From positions 1 to 48,206 of the forward strand of contig NZ_VTUZ01000058.1 of assembly GCF_008369935.1 (NCBI RefSeq): a stretch of DNA of 48,206 nucleotides, written 5' to 3'. Position numbers and translations under genes: made by a program. The first letter of the stretch is position 1. Each line of letters starts with the position of its first letter. Below, piece by piece: positions 8,292-17,108 of the stretch. The notes under the pieces were generated by a model. The model was not told the DNA's origin. It saw only the letters and a program-made list of their open reading frames with translations, and ran no database searches. This stretch comes from Paraburkholderia panacisoli (GTDB lineage: Bacteria > Pseudomonadota > Gammaproteobacteria > Burkholderiales > Burkholderiaceae).

Positions 8292-8491
8292 GCCTGATCC
8301 CCGGCAGATAAACCGGGGGCAACGAGGCATTCGCGCATGTCTTTGAGCGAGAGCACGTCGTTCAGTGTTTTCAAGAGATGCTCAAGATGGTCGCGGTTTG
8401 CTGTGCTGTTGCCCGTGCAGTACTCATCCAGAAGCCGTGCGGCTTGGCGTGTGCGCACGTCTTTCCGGTCGAACTCCGTCGTGATATTCAG
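8288..8491 (-). pseudogene. Small phage-type gene whose start codon is now CTG
   Basis: A 67-residue frame (NITTEFDRKDVRTRQAARLL ... CLVAPGLSAGDQA) lies between the Lar-type gene, in the same frame three bases after its stop, and the DUF1643 gene, which it overlaps by ATGA. The first usable codon is CTG, where ATG would be expected. Composition (charged, helical) looks like real coding sequence. The function is unknown. It is probably a once-functional gene of a phage accessory operon that has lost its start. Confidence 0.45.
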
Positions 8492-8494
8492 CAG

Positions 8495-8806
8495 TCACCA
8501 CAGAGCGTTGATGCCGCCGAATACACTCTTTGCAACCGCTTTGCACGCGTCTGCCTGAACTTCGGGCGTGGGGGCGCGGCGGTTCCATGCGGCGATTGCT
8601 GATTCCTCGTCGCGGCCAACGCGTTCGATTCGGCGCGAGGGCTGGCCGTCGATCTCCGGGCACCAGTGGATTACCTAGACGCTCGACGGTTCGCTGTAGC
8701 GCATCCCCATCCAGACCTTCCGGTTCTCTTTGATACTCGTCGCACCGTTGCCGCAAAACGGGCACGGCAGCAGGCTCGGCACGGCGTCTGTATTAGTGGT
8801 CTGCAT
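8495..8806 (-). pseudogene. Lar-type restriction alleviation protein with internal TAG
   Basis: ATG 8806, preceded by CGGAGATTGAG, opens a frame with LLPCPFCGNGATS, the zinc-ribbon start of Lar (Ral-like) proteins. These small phage proteins relieve type I restriction of incoming DNA. After 43 codons there is a TAG at 8677-8675. The same frame then continues VIHWCPEIDGQPSRRIERVG and RDEESAIAAWNRRAPTPE, which is the expected Lar C-terminus ('A--AWN-R'), and ends at TGA 8495. A single base change would restore a 103-residue protein. Strong match by motif; no search was run. Confidence 0.72.
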
Positions 8807-9193
8807 CTCAATCTCCGTTATCAAGCCATCGCCCGGACTTCCCGCAGTTCGACGGCATTCGCGTTTCATCTTCGCCGCCAACGTTCTATGAGATTCGGCA
8901 AGCAGGAACACGGGGTATTCGTCGAACAGGTCGGCCCGGAGGTTCTTCGGATGCCGGCATTTCGACGCGTCGCCCCTCGTGCTGTGTATACAATCCGAGC
9001 AATCTCACTTCATATTCGTATGACGGATATTTGTGGTTTATTCGTCTGGGCAGATATTCGGTACTCTCGCTCGTCCTATCCGCTCAGCGGTGCGACCTGT
9101 TTGCGGACCGCTGCTGCTGTCGCTTGTGAGGGTTGTGGTGCAATTCCGGCGAACGCTCCTTTGCCGTGGACATCACGACCCGTTCACTTTGGC
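8807..9193. other. Intergenic, nothing recognised
   Basis: Open frames cross this stretch because stops are few, but none shows a start with a ribosome site or familiar motifs. It lies between the Lar-type and SET-domain genes of the decayed phage segment. Confidence 0.4.
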
Positions 9194-9685
9194 ATGAATG
9201 TCTCGCCGTTTAGCGGGAGTCGTCCATCACATCACAACCTGCGGCGCATGACGGTCAGGAAGTCGTTGGTCCATGGGCGGGGCGTCTTCGCGCTGCAGGC
9301 GATTCCTGCTGGCCAGCGGATCTTTGAATGTCGCGGGGAGGTGACATCATGGCGGCGGGCATCGGCCCGGTACCGGCGATCCGGGTTACCCGGTCACACG
9401 TTCATTTTTGGACTGGCTGACGGGCGCGTGATCGACGGCAGCGTCGGGGGTAACAGCGCCCGCTGGCTGAACCACTCCTGCGAACCGAACTGCGAGGCGA
9501 TCGAGGACGAGAGGGGGCGGGTTTTTATCGAGACGCTCGGAGACGTGATGCCGGGCGACGAGCTTTTTATCACCTATGGACTCGCGACCGATGAGGCACT
9601 GACTCCCGAATTAGCCGCCGCATATTCTTGCCACTGCGGGGCCAGGTGGTGTAACGGTTCGATGCTGGCCTTGGCAAACAGATAA
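9194..9685 (+). CDS. SET-domain protein (putative protein lysine methyltransferase)
   Basis: A 163-residue protein. The SET domain spans roughly residues 20-155, with HGRGVFALQAIPAG (N-terminal GxG motif), GGNSARWLNHSCEPNCEA (the NHSCxPNC active-site knot) and GDELFITYGLA. It is followed by a post-SET-like cysteine cluster YSCHCGARWCNGSML. SET enzymes transfer methyl from SAM to protein lysines. Bacterial copies are scattered and often on mobile DNA. The usual Asp before the catalytic Tyr ('LFYDYG') is Thr here (LFITYG). ATG 9194 gives about 18 residues before the domain; ATG 9248 is an alternative. The substrate is unknown. Confidence 0.8.
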   Translation: MNVSPFSGSRPSHHNLRRMTVRKSLVHGRGVFALQAIPAGQRIFECRGEVTSWRRASARYRRSGLPGHTFIFGLADGRVIDGSVGGNSARWLNHSCEPNCEAIEDERGRVFIETLGDVMPGDELFITYGLATDEALTPELAAAYSCHCGARWCNGSMLALANR

Positions 9686-9936
9686 CTGGCGCGCAGCCGA
9701 CAGGCGCATCCTGGTCGGGCGATCGCTGCTAGCCAAAGTGCGGGCCGAGCTGATTCAGAACCGGGGGCCTGGTTGCTCCCGAGCCAGACCCATTGTCGGC
9801 GCTGCGGCGCGGCGTTGAGCCACAGGGACAGTCGATCAAGGTGCGCCTCCCCGTCTGCGGCGATGCAAGAGCATAGGAAGCTATTCAGCGACGCGACTCT
9901 TCGAGAGGCAGCCAAGTGGTCCCCTCAGGCGCAGCG

Positions 9937-9979
9937 AAAAAAATGGCCCCGGAGGCACGCAGCCTGCGGCGCCATTCCG
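9937..9979 (-). terminator. Terminator downstream of acnB
   Basis: Read on the minus strand, AATGGC...GCCATT closes an imperfect GC-rich stem with two mismatches (loop TGCGT). It is followed immediately by seven T (9943-9937). This is a classic intrinsic terminator, 44 bases past the acnB stop. Confidence 0.75.
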
Positions 9980-10022
9980 TAATGCTACGACTAGAACAAT
10001 ACGCCGTAGTCCGACCGCACGC

Positions 10023-12608
10023 TTACATGTCCACGGCGTCGGCCACTTCCTTGAAGTCTTCGATCTGGTCGAAGTTCATGTATTGGTAGATCTTGTCGCT
10101 GTTGGCGGTGAGCACGCCCATGTCGGCCATGTATTCGTCTTTGGTCGGGATCTTGCCCAGACGCGAGCAGATCGCCGCCAATTCCGCCGAGCCGAGGTAC
10201 ACGTTCGTGTTCTTGCCCAGGCGGTTCGGGAAGTTACGCGTCGAGGTCGACATGACCGTCGCGCCTTCGCGCACCTGTGCCTGGTTGCCCATGCACAGCG
10301 AGCAACCCGGCATTTCGGTACGGGCACCGGCTGTGCCGAACACACCGTAGTGACCTTCCTCGGTCAACTGTTTCTGGTCCATCTTGGTCGGCGGGGCCAC
10401 CCACAGCTTGACCGGAATGTCGCGCTTGCCTTCCAGCAGCTTCGACGCGGCGCGGAAGTGGCCGATGTTGGTCATGCACGAGCCGATGAACACTTCGTCG
10501 ATCCTGGCGCCGGCCACGTCGGACAGCGTCTTCACGTCGTCCGGATCATTCGGGCAGGCCACGATCGGCTCGTGGATGTCGGCCAGGTCGATCTCGATGA
10601 CGGCCGCGTATTCGGCGTCGGCATCCGGTTGCAGCAGTTGCGGGTCGGCCAGCCACTGCTCCATTGCCGTGATGCGGCGTTGCAGGCTGCGCGGGTCCTG
10701 GTAGCCCTGGGCGATCATCCACTTCAACAGCGTGACGTTGCTGTTAAGGTACTCGATGATCGGCTCCTTGTTCAGATGGACCGTGCAACCGGCGGCCGAG
10801 CGCTCGGCAGAAGCATCTGACAGTTCGAAGGCCTGCTCGACCTTCAGCTGGGGCAGGCCTTCGATTTCGAGAATGCGGCCGGAGAAGATGTTCTTCTTGC
10901 CTTGTTTGGCGACCGTCAGCATGCCTTGCTTGATGGCGTAAAGCGGAATCGCGTTGACGAGGTCACGCAGTGTCACGCCCGGCTGCATCTTGCCCTTGAA
11001 ACGGACCAGCACCGATTCCGGCATGTCCAGCGGCATCGTGCCGGTGGCAGCCGCAAAGGCGACGAGGCCCGAACCGGCCGGGAAGCTGATACCGATCGGG
11101 AAACGGGTGTGGGAGTCGCCGCCCGTGCCCACGGTGTCGGGCAGCAGCATGCGGTTCAGCCACGAGTGGATCACGCCGTCGCCGGGGCGCAGCGCGATGC
11201 CGCCACGATTGCTGATGAAGTTCGGCAGAGTCTGGTGGGTCTTCACGTCCACCGGCTTCGGATAGGCGGCGGTGTGGCAGAACGACTGCATCACGAGATC
11301 GGCCGAGAAGCCCAGGCACGCCAGATCTTTGAGTTCGTCGCGGGTCATGGGGCCTGTGGTGTCCTGCGAGCCGACCGAGGTCATCTTCGGCTCGCAGTAC
11401 GTGCCCGGTCGGACGCCCTGGCCTTCCGGCAGGCCGCAGGCACGGCCGACCATCTTCTGGGCCAGCGAGAAGCCTTTGCCGCTGTCGGCCGGCTGCTGCG
11501 GCAGGCGGAACAGGGGCGACGGGGCCAGGCCCAGAGCTTCACGTGCCTTGGCGGTCAATCCGCGACCGATGATCAGGGGAATGCGGCCGCCGGCGCGCAC
11601 TTCATCGAACAGCACGTCGGACTTGACCTGAAACTCGGCGATCACTTCGCCGTTCTTCAGGGCCTTGCCTTCGTACGGACGCAGTTCGACCACGTCGCCC
11701 ATTTCCATCTTCGACACGTCGAGTTCGATCGGCAGGGCACCGGCATCTTCCATCGTGTTGTAGAAGATCGGGGCGATCTTGCCGCCCAGGCACACGCCGC
11801 CGAAACGCTTGTTCGGGATGAAGGGGATGTCTTCACCCGTGAACCACAGCACCGAGTTGGTGGCCGACTTGCGCGAGGAGCCGGTGCCGACCACGTCGCC
11901 CACGTACGCGACGAGGTGGCCCTTTTCCTTCAGCGACTCGATGAACTTGACCGGGCCGCGCTTGCCGTCTTCTTCCGGGGTGATACCGGGACGGGCGTTC
12001 TTCAGCATCGCCAGCGCGTGCATCGGAATGTCCGGGCGGGTGGTGGCATCCGGAGCCGGCGACAGGTCGTCGGTGTTGGTTTCGCCTGTCACCTTGAAGA
12101 CGGTGACGGTCAGGCTTTGCGGGACTTCCGGACGGCTGGTGAACCATTCGGCATCGGCCCAGCTTTGCAGCACGGCCCGGGCGTGGGCGTTGCCCTTTTC
12201 GGCCAGTTCCTTGACGTCGTGGAACTGGTCGAACATCAGGAGGGTTTTCTTCAGTGCACCCGCGGCCACGGCTGCCACTTCGGCGTCGGACAGCAGCTCG
12301 ATCAGCGGCTGGATGTTGTAGCCGCCCAGCATCGTGCCGAGCAGTTCGGTGGCGCGGGCGCGCGAGATCAGCGCACAGGCGATCTCGCCTTTGGCCACGG
12401 CGGCCAGGAAGCCCGCCTTCACGCGGGCGGCTTCGTCCACGCCGGCAGGCACGCGGTGGGTGATCAGGTCGAGCAGAGTCTGCTCTTCGCCAGCGGGCGG
12501 ATTCGCCAGCAGTTCGACCAGTTCGGCGGTCTGCTGAGCCGTGAGCGGCAGGGGAGGAATACCGAGCGCGCCGCGTGCGGCCACGTGAGCACGAAAGTTT
12601 TCAAGCAT
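10023..12608 (-). CDS. acnB: Aconitate hydratase B (bifunctional with 2-methylisocitrate dehydratase)
   Basis: An 861-residue AcnB-type aconitase, against 865 in E. coli. It interconverts citrate and isocitrate in the TCA cycle through a [4Fe-4S] cluster. Cluster cysteines are visible in GSCMTNIGHF (about Cys709) and PGCSLCMGN (Cys769 and Cys772, the E. coli numbering). The N-terminal HEAT-like domain (residues 1-160) is followed by the swivelling domain, with NTDDLSPAPDATTRPDIP and GTGSSRKSATNSV, and then the two large cluster domains (from about 390). The convergent phage debris ends at a good terminator. The upstream region carries operator-like palindromes, while icd, the next enzyme in the cycle, lies divergent 767 bases away. 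AcnB family members can double as mRNA-binding regulators when the cluster is lost. Confidence 0.98.
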   Translation of the reverse strand: MLENFRAHVAARGALGIPPLPLTAQQTAELVELLANPPAGEEQTLLDLITHRVPAGVDEAARVKAGFLAAVAKGEIACALISRARATELLGTMLGGYNIQPLIELLSDAEVAAVAAGALKKTLLMFDQFHDVKELAEKGNAHARAVLQSWADAEWFTSRPEVPQSLTVTVFKVTGETNTDDLSPAPDATTRPDIPMHALAMLKNARPGITPEEDGKRGPVKFIESLKEKGHLVAYVGDVVGTGSSRKSATNSVLWFTGEDIPFIPNKRFGGVCLGGKIAPIFYNTMEDAGALPIELDVSKMEMGDVVELRPYEGKALKNGEVIAEFQVKSDVLFDEVRAGGRIPLIIGRGLTAKAREALGLAPSPLFRLPQQPADSGKGFSLAQKMVGRACGLPEGQGVRPGTYCEPKMTSVGSQDTTGPMTRDELKDLACLGFSADLVMQSFCHTAAYPKPVDVKTHQTLPNFISNRGGIALRPGDGVIHSWLNRMLLPDTVGTGGDSHTRFPIGISFPAGSGLVAFAAATGTMPLDMPESVLVRFKGKMQPGVTLRDLVNAIPLYAIKQGMLTVAKQGKKNIFSGRILEIEGLPQLKVEQAFELSDASAERSAAGCTVHLNKEPIIEYLNSNVTLLKWMIAQGYQDPRSLQRRITAMEQWLADPQLLQPDADAEYAAVIEIDLADIHEPIVACPNDPDDVKTLSDVAGARIDEVFIGSCMTNIGHFRAASKLLEGKRDIPVKLWVAPPTKMDQKQLTEEGHYGVFGTAGARTEMPGCSLCMGNQAQVREGATVMSTSTRNFPNRLGKNTNVYLGSAELAAICSRLGKIPTKDEYMADMGVLTANSDKIYQYMNFDQIEDFKEVADAVDM

Positions 12609-12717
12609 GGGGGACCTGCTGATATTGCGTTTCAGGAGAGGCTTTTCAGGCCGTCGAGGCTGTTCCAGGTGCTGCTTTAATCGTGATTTTAATCGCGATA
12701 GCCCCGCAACGTCAAAT

Positions 12718-12737
12718 GTCTTATGTCTTATATAAGA
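12718..12737. promoter_or_regulatory. Operator-like palindrome upstream of acnB
   Basis: TCTTATATAAGA at 12726-12737 is a perfect 12-bp palindrome. TGTCTTA occurs twice in tandem just before it (12718-12729). It lies 118 bases before the acnB start in AT-rich, promoter-like DNA. Its form suggests a dimeric regulator, perhaps of GntR type; this is inference. Confidence 0.5.
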
Positions 12738-12820
12738 GTTGGCGCCAAAACATCGAGAATGAAGGCCGCGAGAGAGAATTGCGCTTGCGTGCGAAATTCT
12801 GCGTTTTAGCCGAGAGCCTT

Positions 12821-12832
12821 GTCATATAAGAC
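12821..12832. promoter_or_regulatory. Second copy of the ATAAGAC motif
   Basis: GTCATATAAGAC is an imperfect inverted repeat sharing TATAAGA with the palindrome at 12726-12737, about 95 bases away. Two related sites between acnB and icd suggest cooperative binding. Confidence 0.4.
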
Positions 12833-12837
12833 GTTCT

Positions 12838-13375
12838 GGACAGATCTCACATCGGCACCTGGAGCATGGACGATCTGCGGTAAGCGACGCCCGCGACCCA
12901 TGCCAGGTTTCAAGACTTTCCGCTGCGTTCGGATTCTCCTTGCCGGAATCGAACTGACGCGCAGGATCGCGAAAGGACAGATGAAGTGTGCTCGCGGAAC
13001 CTATCCGTCCGCTGCTCGTCAATTCCACGACCTCGCAATACAAGTTGTACTTTGCATATGGATCTCGCTCGTCCCTCTATCGTTACCGCGACAAAGCGCT
13101 GATCAGCCTGGGCGATGCGTTGGCGAACCTGGCGGCCGGCAACGGTTGCCAACAGCGCGAGTTCATGTCGTAATCGTAAGATCACGAACTGACGCGATCC
13201 ACGTACAGAAAGGTTCGCTTGTAATCGGATATTCCATTCTGCGATTGCAATGCATGCGTAATGTGAAAGGGGCGTGCGGTTCAGCCCGCTGGAGCGCGAA
13301 GTCGGGCAGAATCCCAGCATTGATGTCGGTCTGTGACGCAGTTCGCCAATCCACTTCACTTTCTTGGGGCAATGA
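12838..13375. other. acnB-icd intergenic region, nothing recognised
   Basis: Several open frames cross this DNA but none has a convincing start or resemblance. Base use is less biased than in the flanking genes. It should hold the icd promoter, which I cannot pinpoint. GGGG lies seven bases before the icd start as part of a weak ribosome site. Confidence 0.4.
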
Positions 13376-15613
13376 ATGGCTACCCAGCAATCTACCATCA
13401 TCTACACCCTGACCGACGAGGCTCCGCTGCTTGCAACGAGTGCCTTCCTGCCCATCATCCGCACGTTTACCGCGTCGGCCGGAATCCATGTCACCGCGAC
13501 CGACATCTCCGTGGCTAGCCGCATCCTGGGGGAATTTCCAGAATTTCTGACCGAGGAGCAACGGGTGCCCGACAACCTGGCTGAACTCGGTCGTCTGACG
13601 TTGCTGCCCGATACCAACATCATCAAGCTGCCCAACATTAGCGCCTCAGTTCATCAGCTGGTCGGAGCGATCAAGGAGTTGCAGGAGAAGGGCTACCACG
13701 TGCCGGATTTCCCCGAGGAACCGAAGACCGAAGCCGAGAAGACCATCCGTCAGCGTTACTCCAGGTGCCTGGGCAGTGCCGTTAATCCCGTGCTGCGCGA
13801 GGGCAACTCGGACCGCCGCGCACCCGCCGCCGTGAAGAATTACGCTCGCAAGAATCCGCACAGCATGGGCGAGTGGAGCATGGCTTCGCGCACCCACGTG
13901 GCTCACATGAAGCATGGCGATTTTTACCACGGTGAAAAGTCCATGACTTTGGAGCGCGCACGCGACGTCAAGATGGAACTGCTTACCCGCAGCGGCAGGA
14001 CAATCGTGCTCAAGCCTAAGGTCTCGTTGCTCGACGGCGAGATCATCGACAGCATGTTTATGAGCAAGAAAGCGCTCTGCGACTTCTACGAAGAGCAGAT
14101 GGAAGATGCCCGCAAGACCGATGTGATGCTGTCGCTGCACGTGAAGGCGACGATGATGAAGGTCTCGCATCCGATCGTATTCGGTCACGCAGTGAAAATC
14201 TTCTACAAAGAGGCTTTTGAGAAACATGGCGAACTGTTCGACGAACTGGGCGTGAACGTCAACAACGGCCTCGTGAATCTCTATGACAAGCTGGAGAGCC
14301 TGCCTTCCTCGAAGCGCGAAGAAATCATCCGCGACCTGCACGCATGCCACGAGCGCCGCCCCGAACTAGCGATGGTGGACTCGGCCAAGGGAATCTCGAA
14401 CCTGCACGCGCCCAACGACGTGATCGTGGATGCTTCGATGCCGGCCATGATCCGCATTGGCGGCAAAATGTGGGGCGCCGATGGCCGTCCGAAGGACACC
14501 AAGGCGGTGATTCCGGAAAGCACCTTCGCACGTATCTATCAGGAGATCATCAACTTCTGCAAAACCAATGGTAACTTCGACCCGGCCACCATGGGCACCG
14601 TCCCCAACGTCGGGCTGATGGCCCAGCAGGCTGAGGAATACGGCTCGCACGACAAGACTTTTGAAGTGCCCGAAGCGGGCGAAGCCCGCATCGTCGATAT
14701 TGCCACGGGCGAAGTGCTGCTCGTGCAGAACGTCGAAGAAGGCGACATCTGGCGCATGTGTCAGGTCAAGGACGCGCCGATTCGCGATTGGGTCAAGTTG
14801 GCGGTCACCCGCACCCGCAACTCCGGCATGCCGGCCATTTTCTGGCTGGACCCGTATCGTCCGCACGAGGCCGAGGTGATCAAGAAGGTCGAGACCTACC
14901 TCAGGGATCACGACACTACCGGTTTGGACATTCAGATCATGTCACAGGTGCGAGCCATGCGTTACACGCTGGAGCGCGTTATTCGCGGGTTGGACACCAT
15001 CTCGGTCACGGGCAATATCCTGCGCGACTATCTGACCGATCTGTTTCCCATCATGGAGTTGGGTACCAGCGCCAAGATGCTCTCCATCGTGCCGCTGATG
15101 GCCGGCGGCGGCATGTACGAAACCGGGGCGGGAGGCTCGGCTCCCAAGCACGTCAAGCAGCTGGTGGAAGAAAATCACCTGCGTTGGGACTCGCTGGGTG
15201 AATTCCTTGCGCTGGCGGTGTCACTTGAAGAACTGGGGATCAAGACCGGCAATGCCAAGGCCAAAATACTGGCAAAGACGCTGGATGCCGCTACGGGCAA
15301 GCTACTGGAAAACAACAAGAACCCGTCTCCAAAGACAGGACAACTGGACAATCGTGGCAGTCAGTTTTATCTCGCCATGTACTGGGCCCAGGGATTGGCC
15401 GCGCAAACCGAAGACGCCGCTCTTGCCGCGCATTTCGCGCGGTTGGCGAAGCAACTGACTGAGAACGAGCAGGTCATTGTGGCCGAATTTTCGGCCGTGC
15501 AAGGCCAGCCGGTAGACATCGGTGGTTATTACAAGCCCGACACCGAAAAGCTCGACGCCGTGATGCGTCCGAGCAAGACGTTGAATGCGGCGCTTTCGGC
15601 GACTCAGGCTTAG
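13376..15613 (+). CDS. icd: Isocitrate dehydrogenase, NADP-dependent, monomeric type
   Basis: A 745-residue protein, the usual size for the monomeric IDH-II class (about 740), unlike the 416-residue dimeric enzyme. It oxidatively decarboxylates isocitrate to 2-oxoglutarate with NADP and divalent metal. Family landmarks in order are IYTLTDEAPLLATSAFLPII, NPVLREGNSDRRAP (substrate loop with catalytic Ser), PHSMGEWSMASRTHVAHMKH, MLSLHVKATMMKVSHPIVFG, and MMAQQAEEYGSHD-like GLMAQQAEEYGSHDKTF. The C-terminal domain has GGMYETGAGGSAPKHVKQ. The start is ATG 13376; an out-of-frame ATG four bases earlier is ignored. It is the next TCA step after acnB on the opposite strand. The frame is intact throughout. 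Confidence 0.97.
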   Translation: MATQQSTIIYTLTDEAPLLATSAFLPIIRTFTASAGIHVTATDISVASRILGEFPEFLTEEQRVPDNLAELGRLTLLPDTNIIKLPNISASVHQLVGAIKELQEKGYHVPDFPEEPKTEAEKTIRQRYSRCLGSAVNPVLREGNSDRRAPAAVKNYARKNPHSMGEWSMASRTHVAHMKHGDFYHGEKSMTLERARDVKMELLTRSGRTIVLKPKVSLLDGEIIDSMFMSKKALCDFYEEQMEDARKTDVMLSLHVKATMMKVSHPIVFGHAVKIFYKEAFEKHGELFDELGVNVNNGLVNLYDKLESLPSSKREEIIRDLHACHERRPELAMVDSAKGISNLHAPNDVIVDASMPAMIRIGGKMWGADGRPKDTKAVIPESTFARIYQEIINFCKTNGNFDPATMGTVPNVGLMAQQAEEYGSHDKTFEVPEAGEARIVDIATGEVLLVQNVEEGDIWRMCQVKDAPIRDWVKLAVTRTRNSGMPAIFWLDPYRPHEAEVIKKVETYLRDHDTTGLDIQIMSQVRAMRYTLERVIRGLDTISVTGNILRDYLTDLFPIMELGTSAKMLSIVPLMAGGGMYETGAGGSAPKHVKQLVEENHLRWDSLGEFLALAVSLEELGIKTGNAKAKILAKTLDAATGKLLENNKNPSPKTGQLDNRGSQFYLAMYWAQGLAAQTEDAALAAHFARLAKQLTENEQVIVAEFSAVQGQPVDIGGYYKPDTEKLDAVMRPSKTLNAALSATQA

Positions 15614-15621
15614 GGAACTTC

Positions 15622-15646
15622 GGCTGCCCTGTCGGTCAGGGTAGCC
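15622..15646 (+). terminator. Stem-loop after icd
   Basis: GGCTGCCCTG (15622-15631) and CAGGGTAGCC (15637-15646) form a 10-bp stem with one G-T wobble and a TCGGT loop, nine bases after the icd stop. The following T-run is weak (TATGCTTT). A probable terminator. Confidence 0.65.
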
Positions 15647-15649
15647 TAT

Positions 15650-16578
15650 GCTTTGTCGCTCGTTGACCGCTAATTTCCTGAAGAAGTGGTGCGCAGATTC
15701 GGGTAATCGTACCTTCCATGCCAATTCTGTCGGTGGCAGGCCTCAAAAGCTTACGCAGCAAGCATCTGCCGGTCTCTGAATGTCAGCCAGTTGCGAGATA
15801 TGCAAACCACTGATCTACTGGAGCTTTCTCAAGCAGACCGCCAGAATTGGCACGATTCGGACGATTACCCCAAGACAGGCGCACCGCTGACTGGCGCATC
15901 CGGTTATTCCTTCGGCACAGATCGGCCCGCGATGCGCCGAGGATCGAATCCGCCAGAGCAATGGTGACATTCGCAGAAACTAACTGAGGGACGGGGATGG
16001 ATCGATTAGCGAAATAGCTGTACGGGTCAACAATCGCGCCGAGAATAGCCATCAACCAACCCGCAGGCGCGAGCGCCAAATGTGCGGTTTTCGCGACGCG
16101 CGTCGCACGCAGGCTTTTCTCTCATGCTTCGGCCCGATCCGGCGGCACCTCGCGTTACCCAGGCATCGGACGAACGGAATGTCACCGCGCCATACTGAAA
16201 GAACGCCTCGTCACATGGCATGGCTGGACTGTCTCAGTCGCAGATGAGCGAGTTATCTAATAAAGATAACTACGTTTTAGCCAGACGCGTAGCCGGCGCT
16301 CTTCAACTTGACAGTGCCCTTCGAACGCCCATGTGAAAGCATGGTCGAGCGACCGGAGATGGCCCGTTGCACGCGTTGAAGTAGGTGCGCGGTGCAAGCC
16401 CTTTACGACTTGCATCGCACAGCACGCACGACACGAAGCAAGATAGCGAGCCGGAAAACCACAAACCTATCCAGCGGATACCTCATCGCACCAGGCCGCA
16501 CCCGCACTCAAAACTCAATCGACGCAGACAGCGTCGAATGACAGGCATACCGGCCGGCGTCGAAATTCCCACGCGAAT
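15650..16578. other. Long gap between convergent icd and the unknown operon
   Basis: No supported gene. Open frames on both strands are short, without ribosome sites or family resemblance, and codon use is unlike the neighbours. The one clear structure is the AT-rich inverted repeat at 16251-16271, listed separately. The operon's transcripts should end here, but no strong terminator was found. Confidence 0.45.
16251..16271. repeat. Perfect 8-bp AT-rich inverted repeat
   Basis: AGTTATCT and AGATAACT flank AATAA. On the plus strand TACGTTTTAG follows. It could be a weak terminator or a protein-binding site. Confidence 0.6.
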
Positions 16579-17007
16579 CTACTTCGTGCCAGCGCTGCAG
16601 CAGTAGGCGAGGAGAAATGTATGCTTGCCCCCGGGCTTGCTCGTCACGATCGTGCGGATGTCCGTGTTCAGCTTCGCCATTGCCGCAGTCACGTAGTCGG
16701 GCGCCGGCAGCTTGTTGGTATTGAAGTCATGGACGGCCACGGCGACTGTCTTGTTGTCCTTCGTCTTCGGGTTGGCGAGAGACCGGTCTTCTGCGGCGAA
16801 CTTCTGCTCGCGTGACGCGACGGCGCCGACCTGCCCGCTACAGTAGCCATGTGTGCCCGACATCACATGGATCGTGTTGCCGTCGCCGCTCAACCCTGCC
16901 GCGATCTTGTTCAGAGCCGCTGCGACGTCCCTGACGGTGCATGGATCGTGGAATCCCCAGATCTGCACGGCCTCCTTGCTGGGGCTGATGTTCACAAGTG
17001 TAGCCAT
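16579..17007 (-). CDS. Last gene of the unknown operon: 142-residue protein with SGTHG and CCSAG motifs
   Basis: Start ATG 17007 (MATLVNISPSKEAVQIWGFH) has AGGAGAACGTT just upstream. The longer upstream frame lacks a site. The protein reads as alternating strands and helices. One strand ends in IHVMSGTHGYCSG (about residues 55-67) and the last strand ends in FLLAYCCSAGTK at the very C-terminus. A hydrophobic strand ending in (S)GxHG and a later strand ending in a Cys then SAG or SG is the caspase/CHAT-type His-Cys layout, so a cysteine-protease-like effector is conceivable. The sequence is short, and the usual Asp before Cys is Tyr. No family is recognised. It follows the two small paralogues after a 101-base gap containing a hairpin. 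Function unknown. Confidence 0.75.
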   Translation of the reverse strand: MATLVNISPSKEAVQIWGFHDPCTVRDVAAALNKIAAGLSGDGNTIHVMSGTHGYCSGQVGAVASREQKFAAEDRSLANPKTKDNKTVAVAVHDFNTNKLPAPDYVTAAMAKLNTDIRTIVTSKPGGKHTFLLAYCCSAGTK

Positions 17008-17031
17008 AACGTTCTCCTGGTTGCGTAAGGG

Positions 17032-17050
17032 CCCCGACCATTGATCGGGG
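17032..17050 (-). promoter_or_regulatory. Intercistronic hairpin before the last operon gene
   Basis: CCCCGA (17032-17037) and TCGGGG (17045-17050) form a 6-bp GC stem in the only sizeable gap of the lower operon. No T-run follows on the minus strand (AAGGGCCC side). An attenuator or mRNA-processing hairpin that sets the level of the last gene is possible. Confidence 0.4.
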
Positions 17051-17108
17051 GGTGAAAACAGTTCGTCACGGTGCGACGGGCCATCCATGTTGAAACCATG
17101 AAAGTGGC

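Noticed and set aside
8041..8806. Programmed amber readthrough as an established call
   Set aside because: Only three TAGs in genes that also show other decay (lost start codon, fading similarity). Ordinary mutation is the default explanation; kept only as a question in the findings.
10902..12680. 592-codon open frame antisense to acnB
   Set aside because: It is the complement of a highly conserved aconitase gene. The product is His/Arg/Gly-rich with no family pattern, as expected from GC-biased codons read backwards.
15783..16221. Minus-strand frames between icd and the unknown operon
   Set aside because: No ribosome sites, no familiar sequence, and codon composition unlike neighbouring genes.
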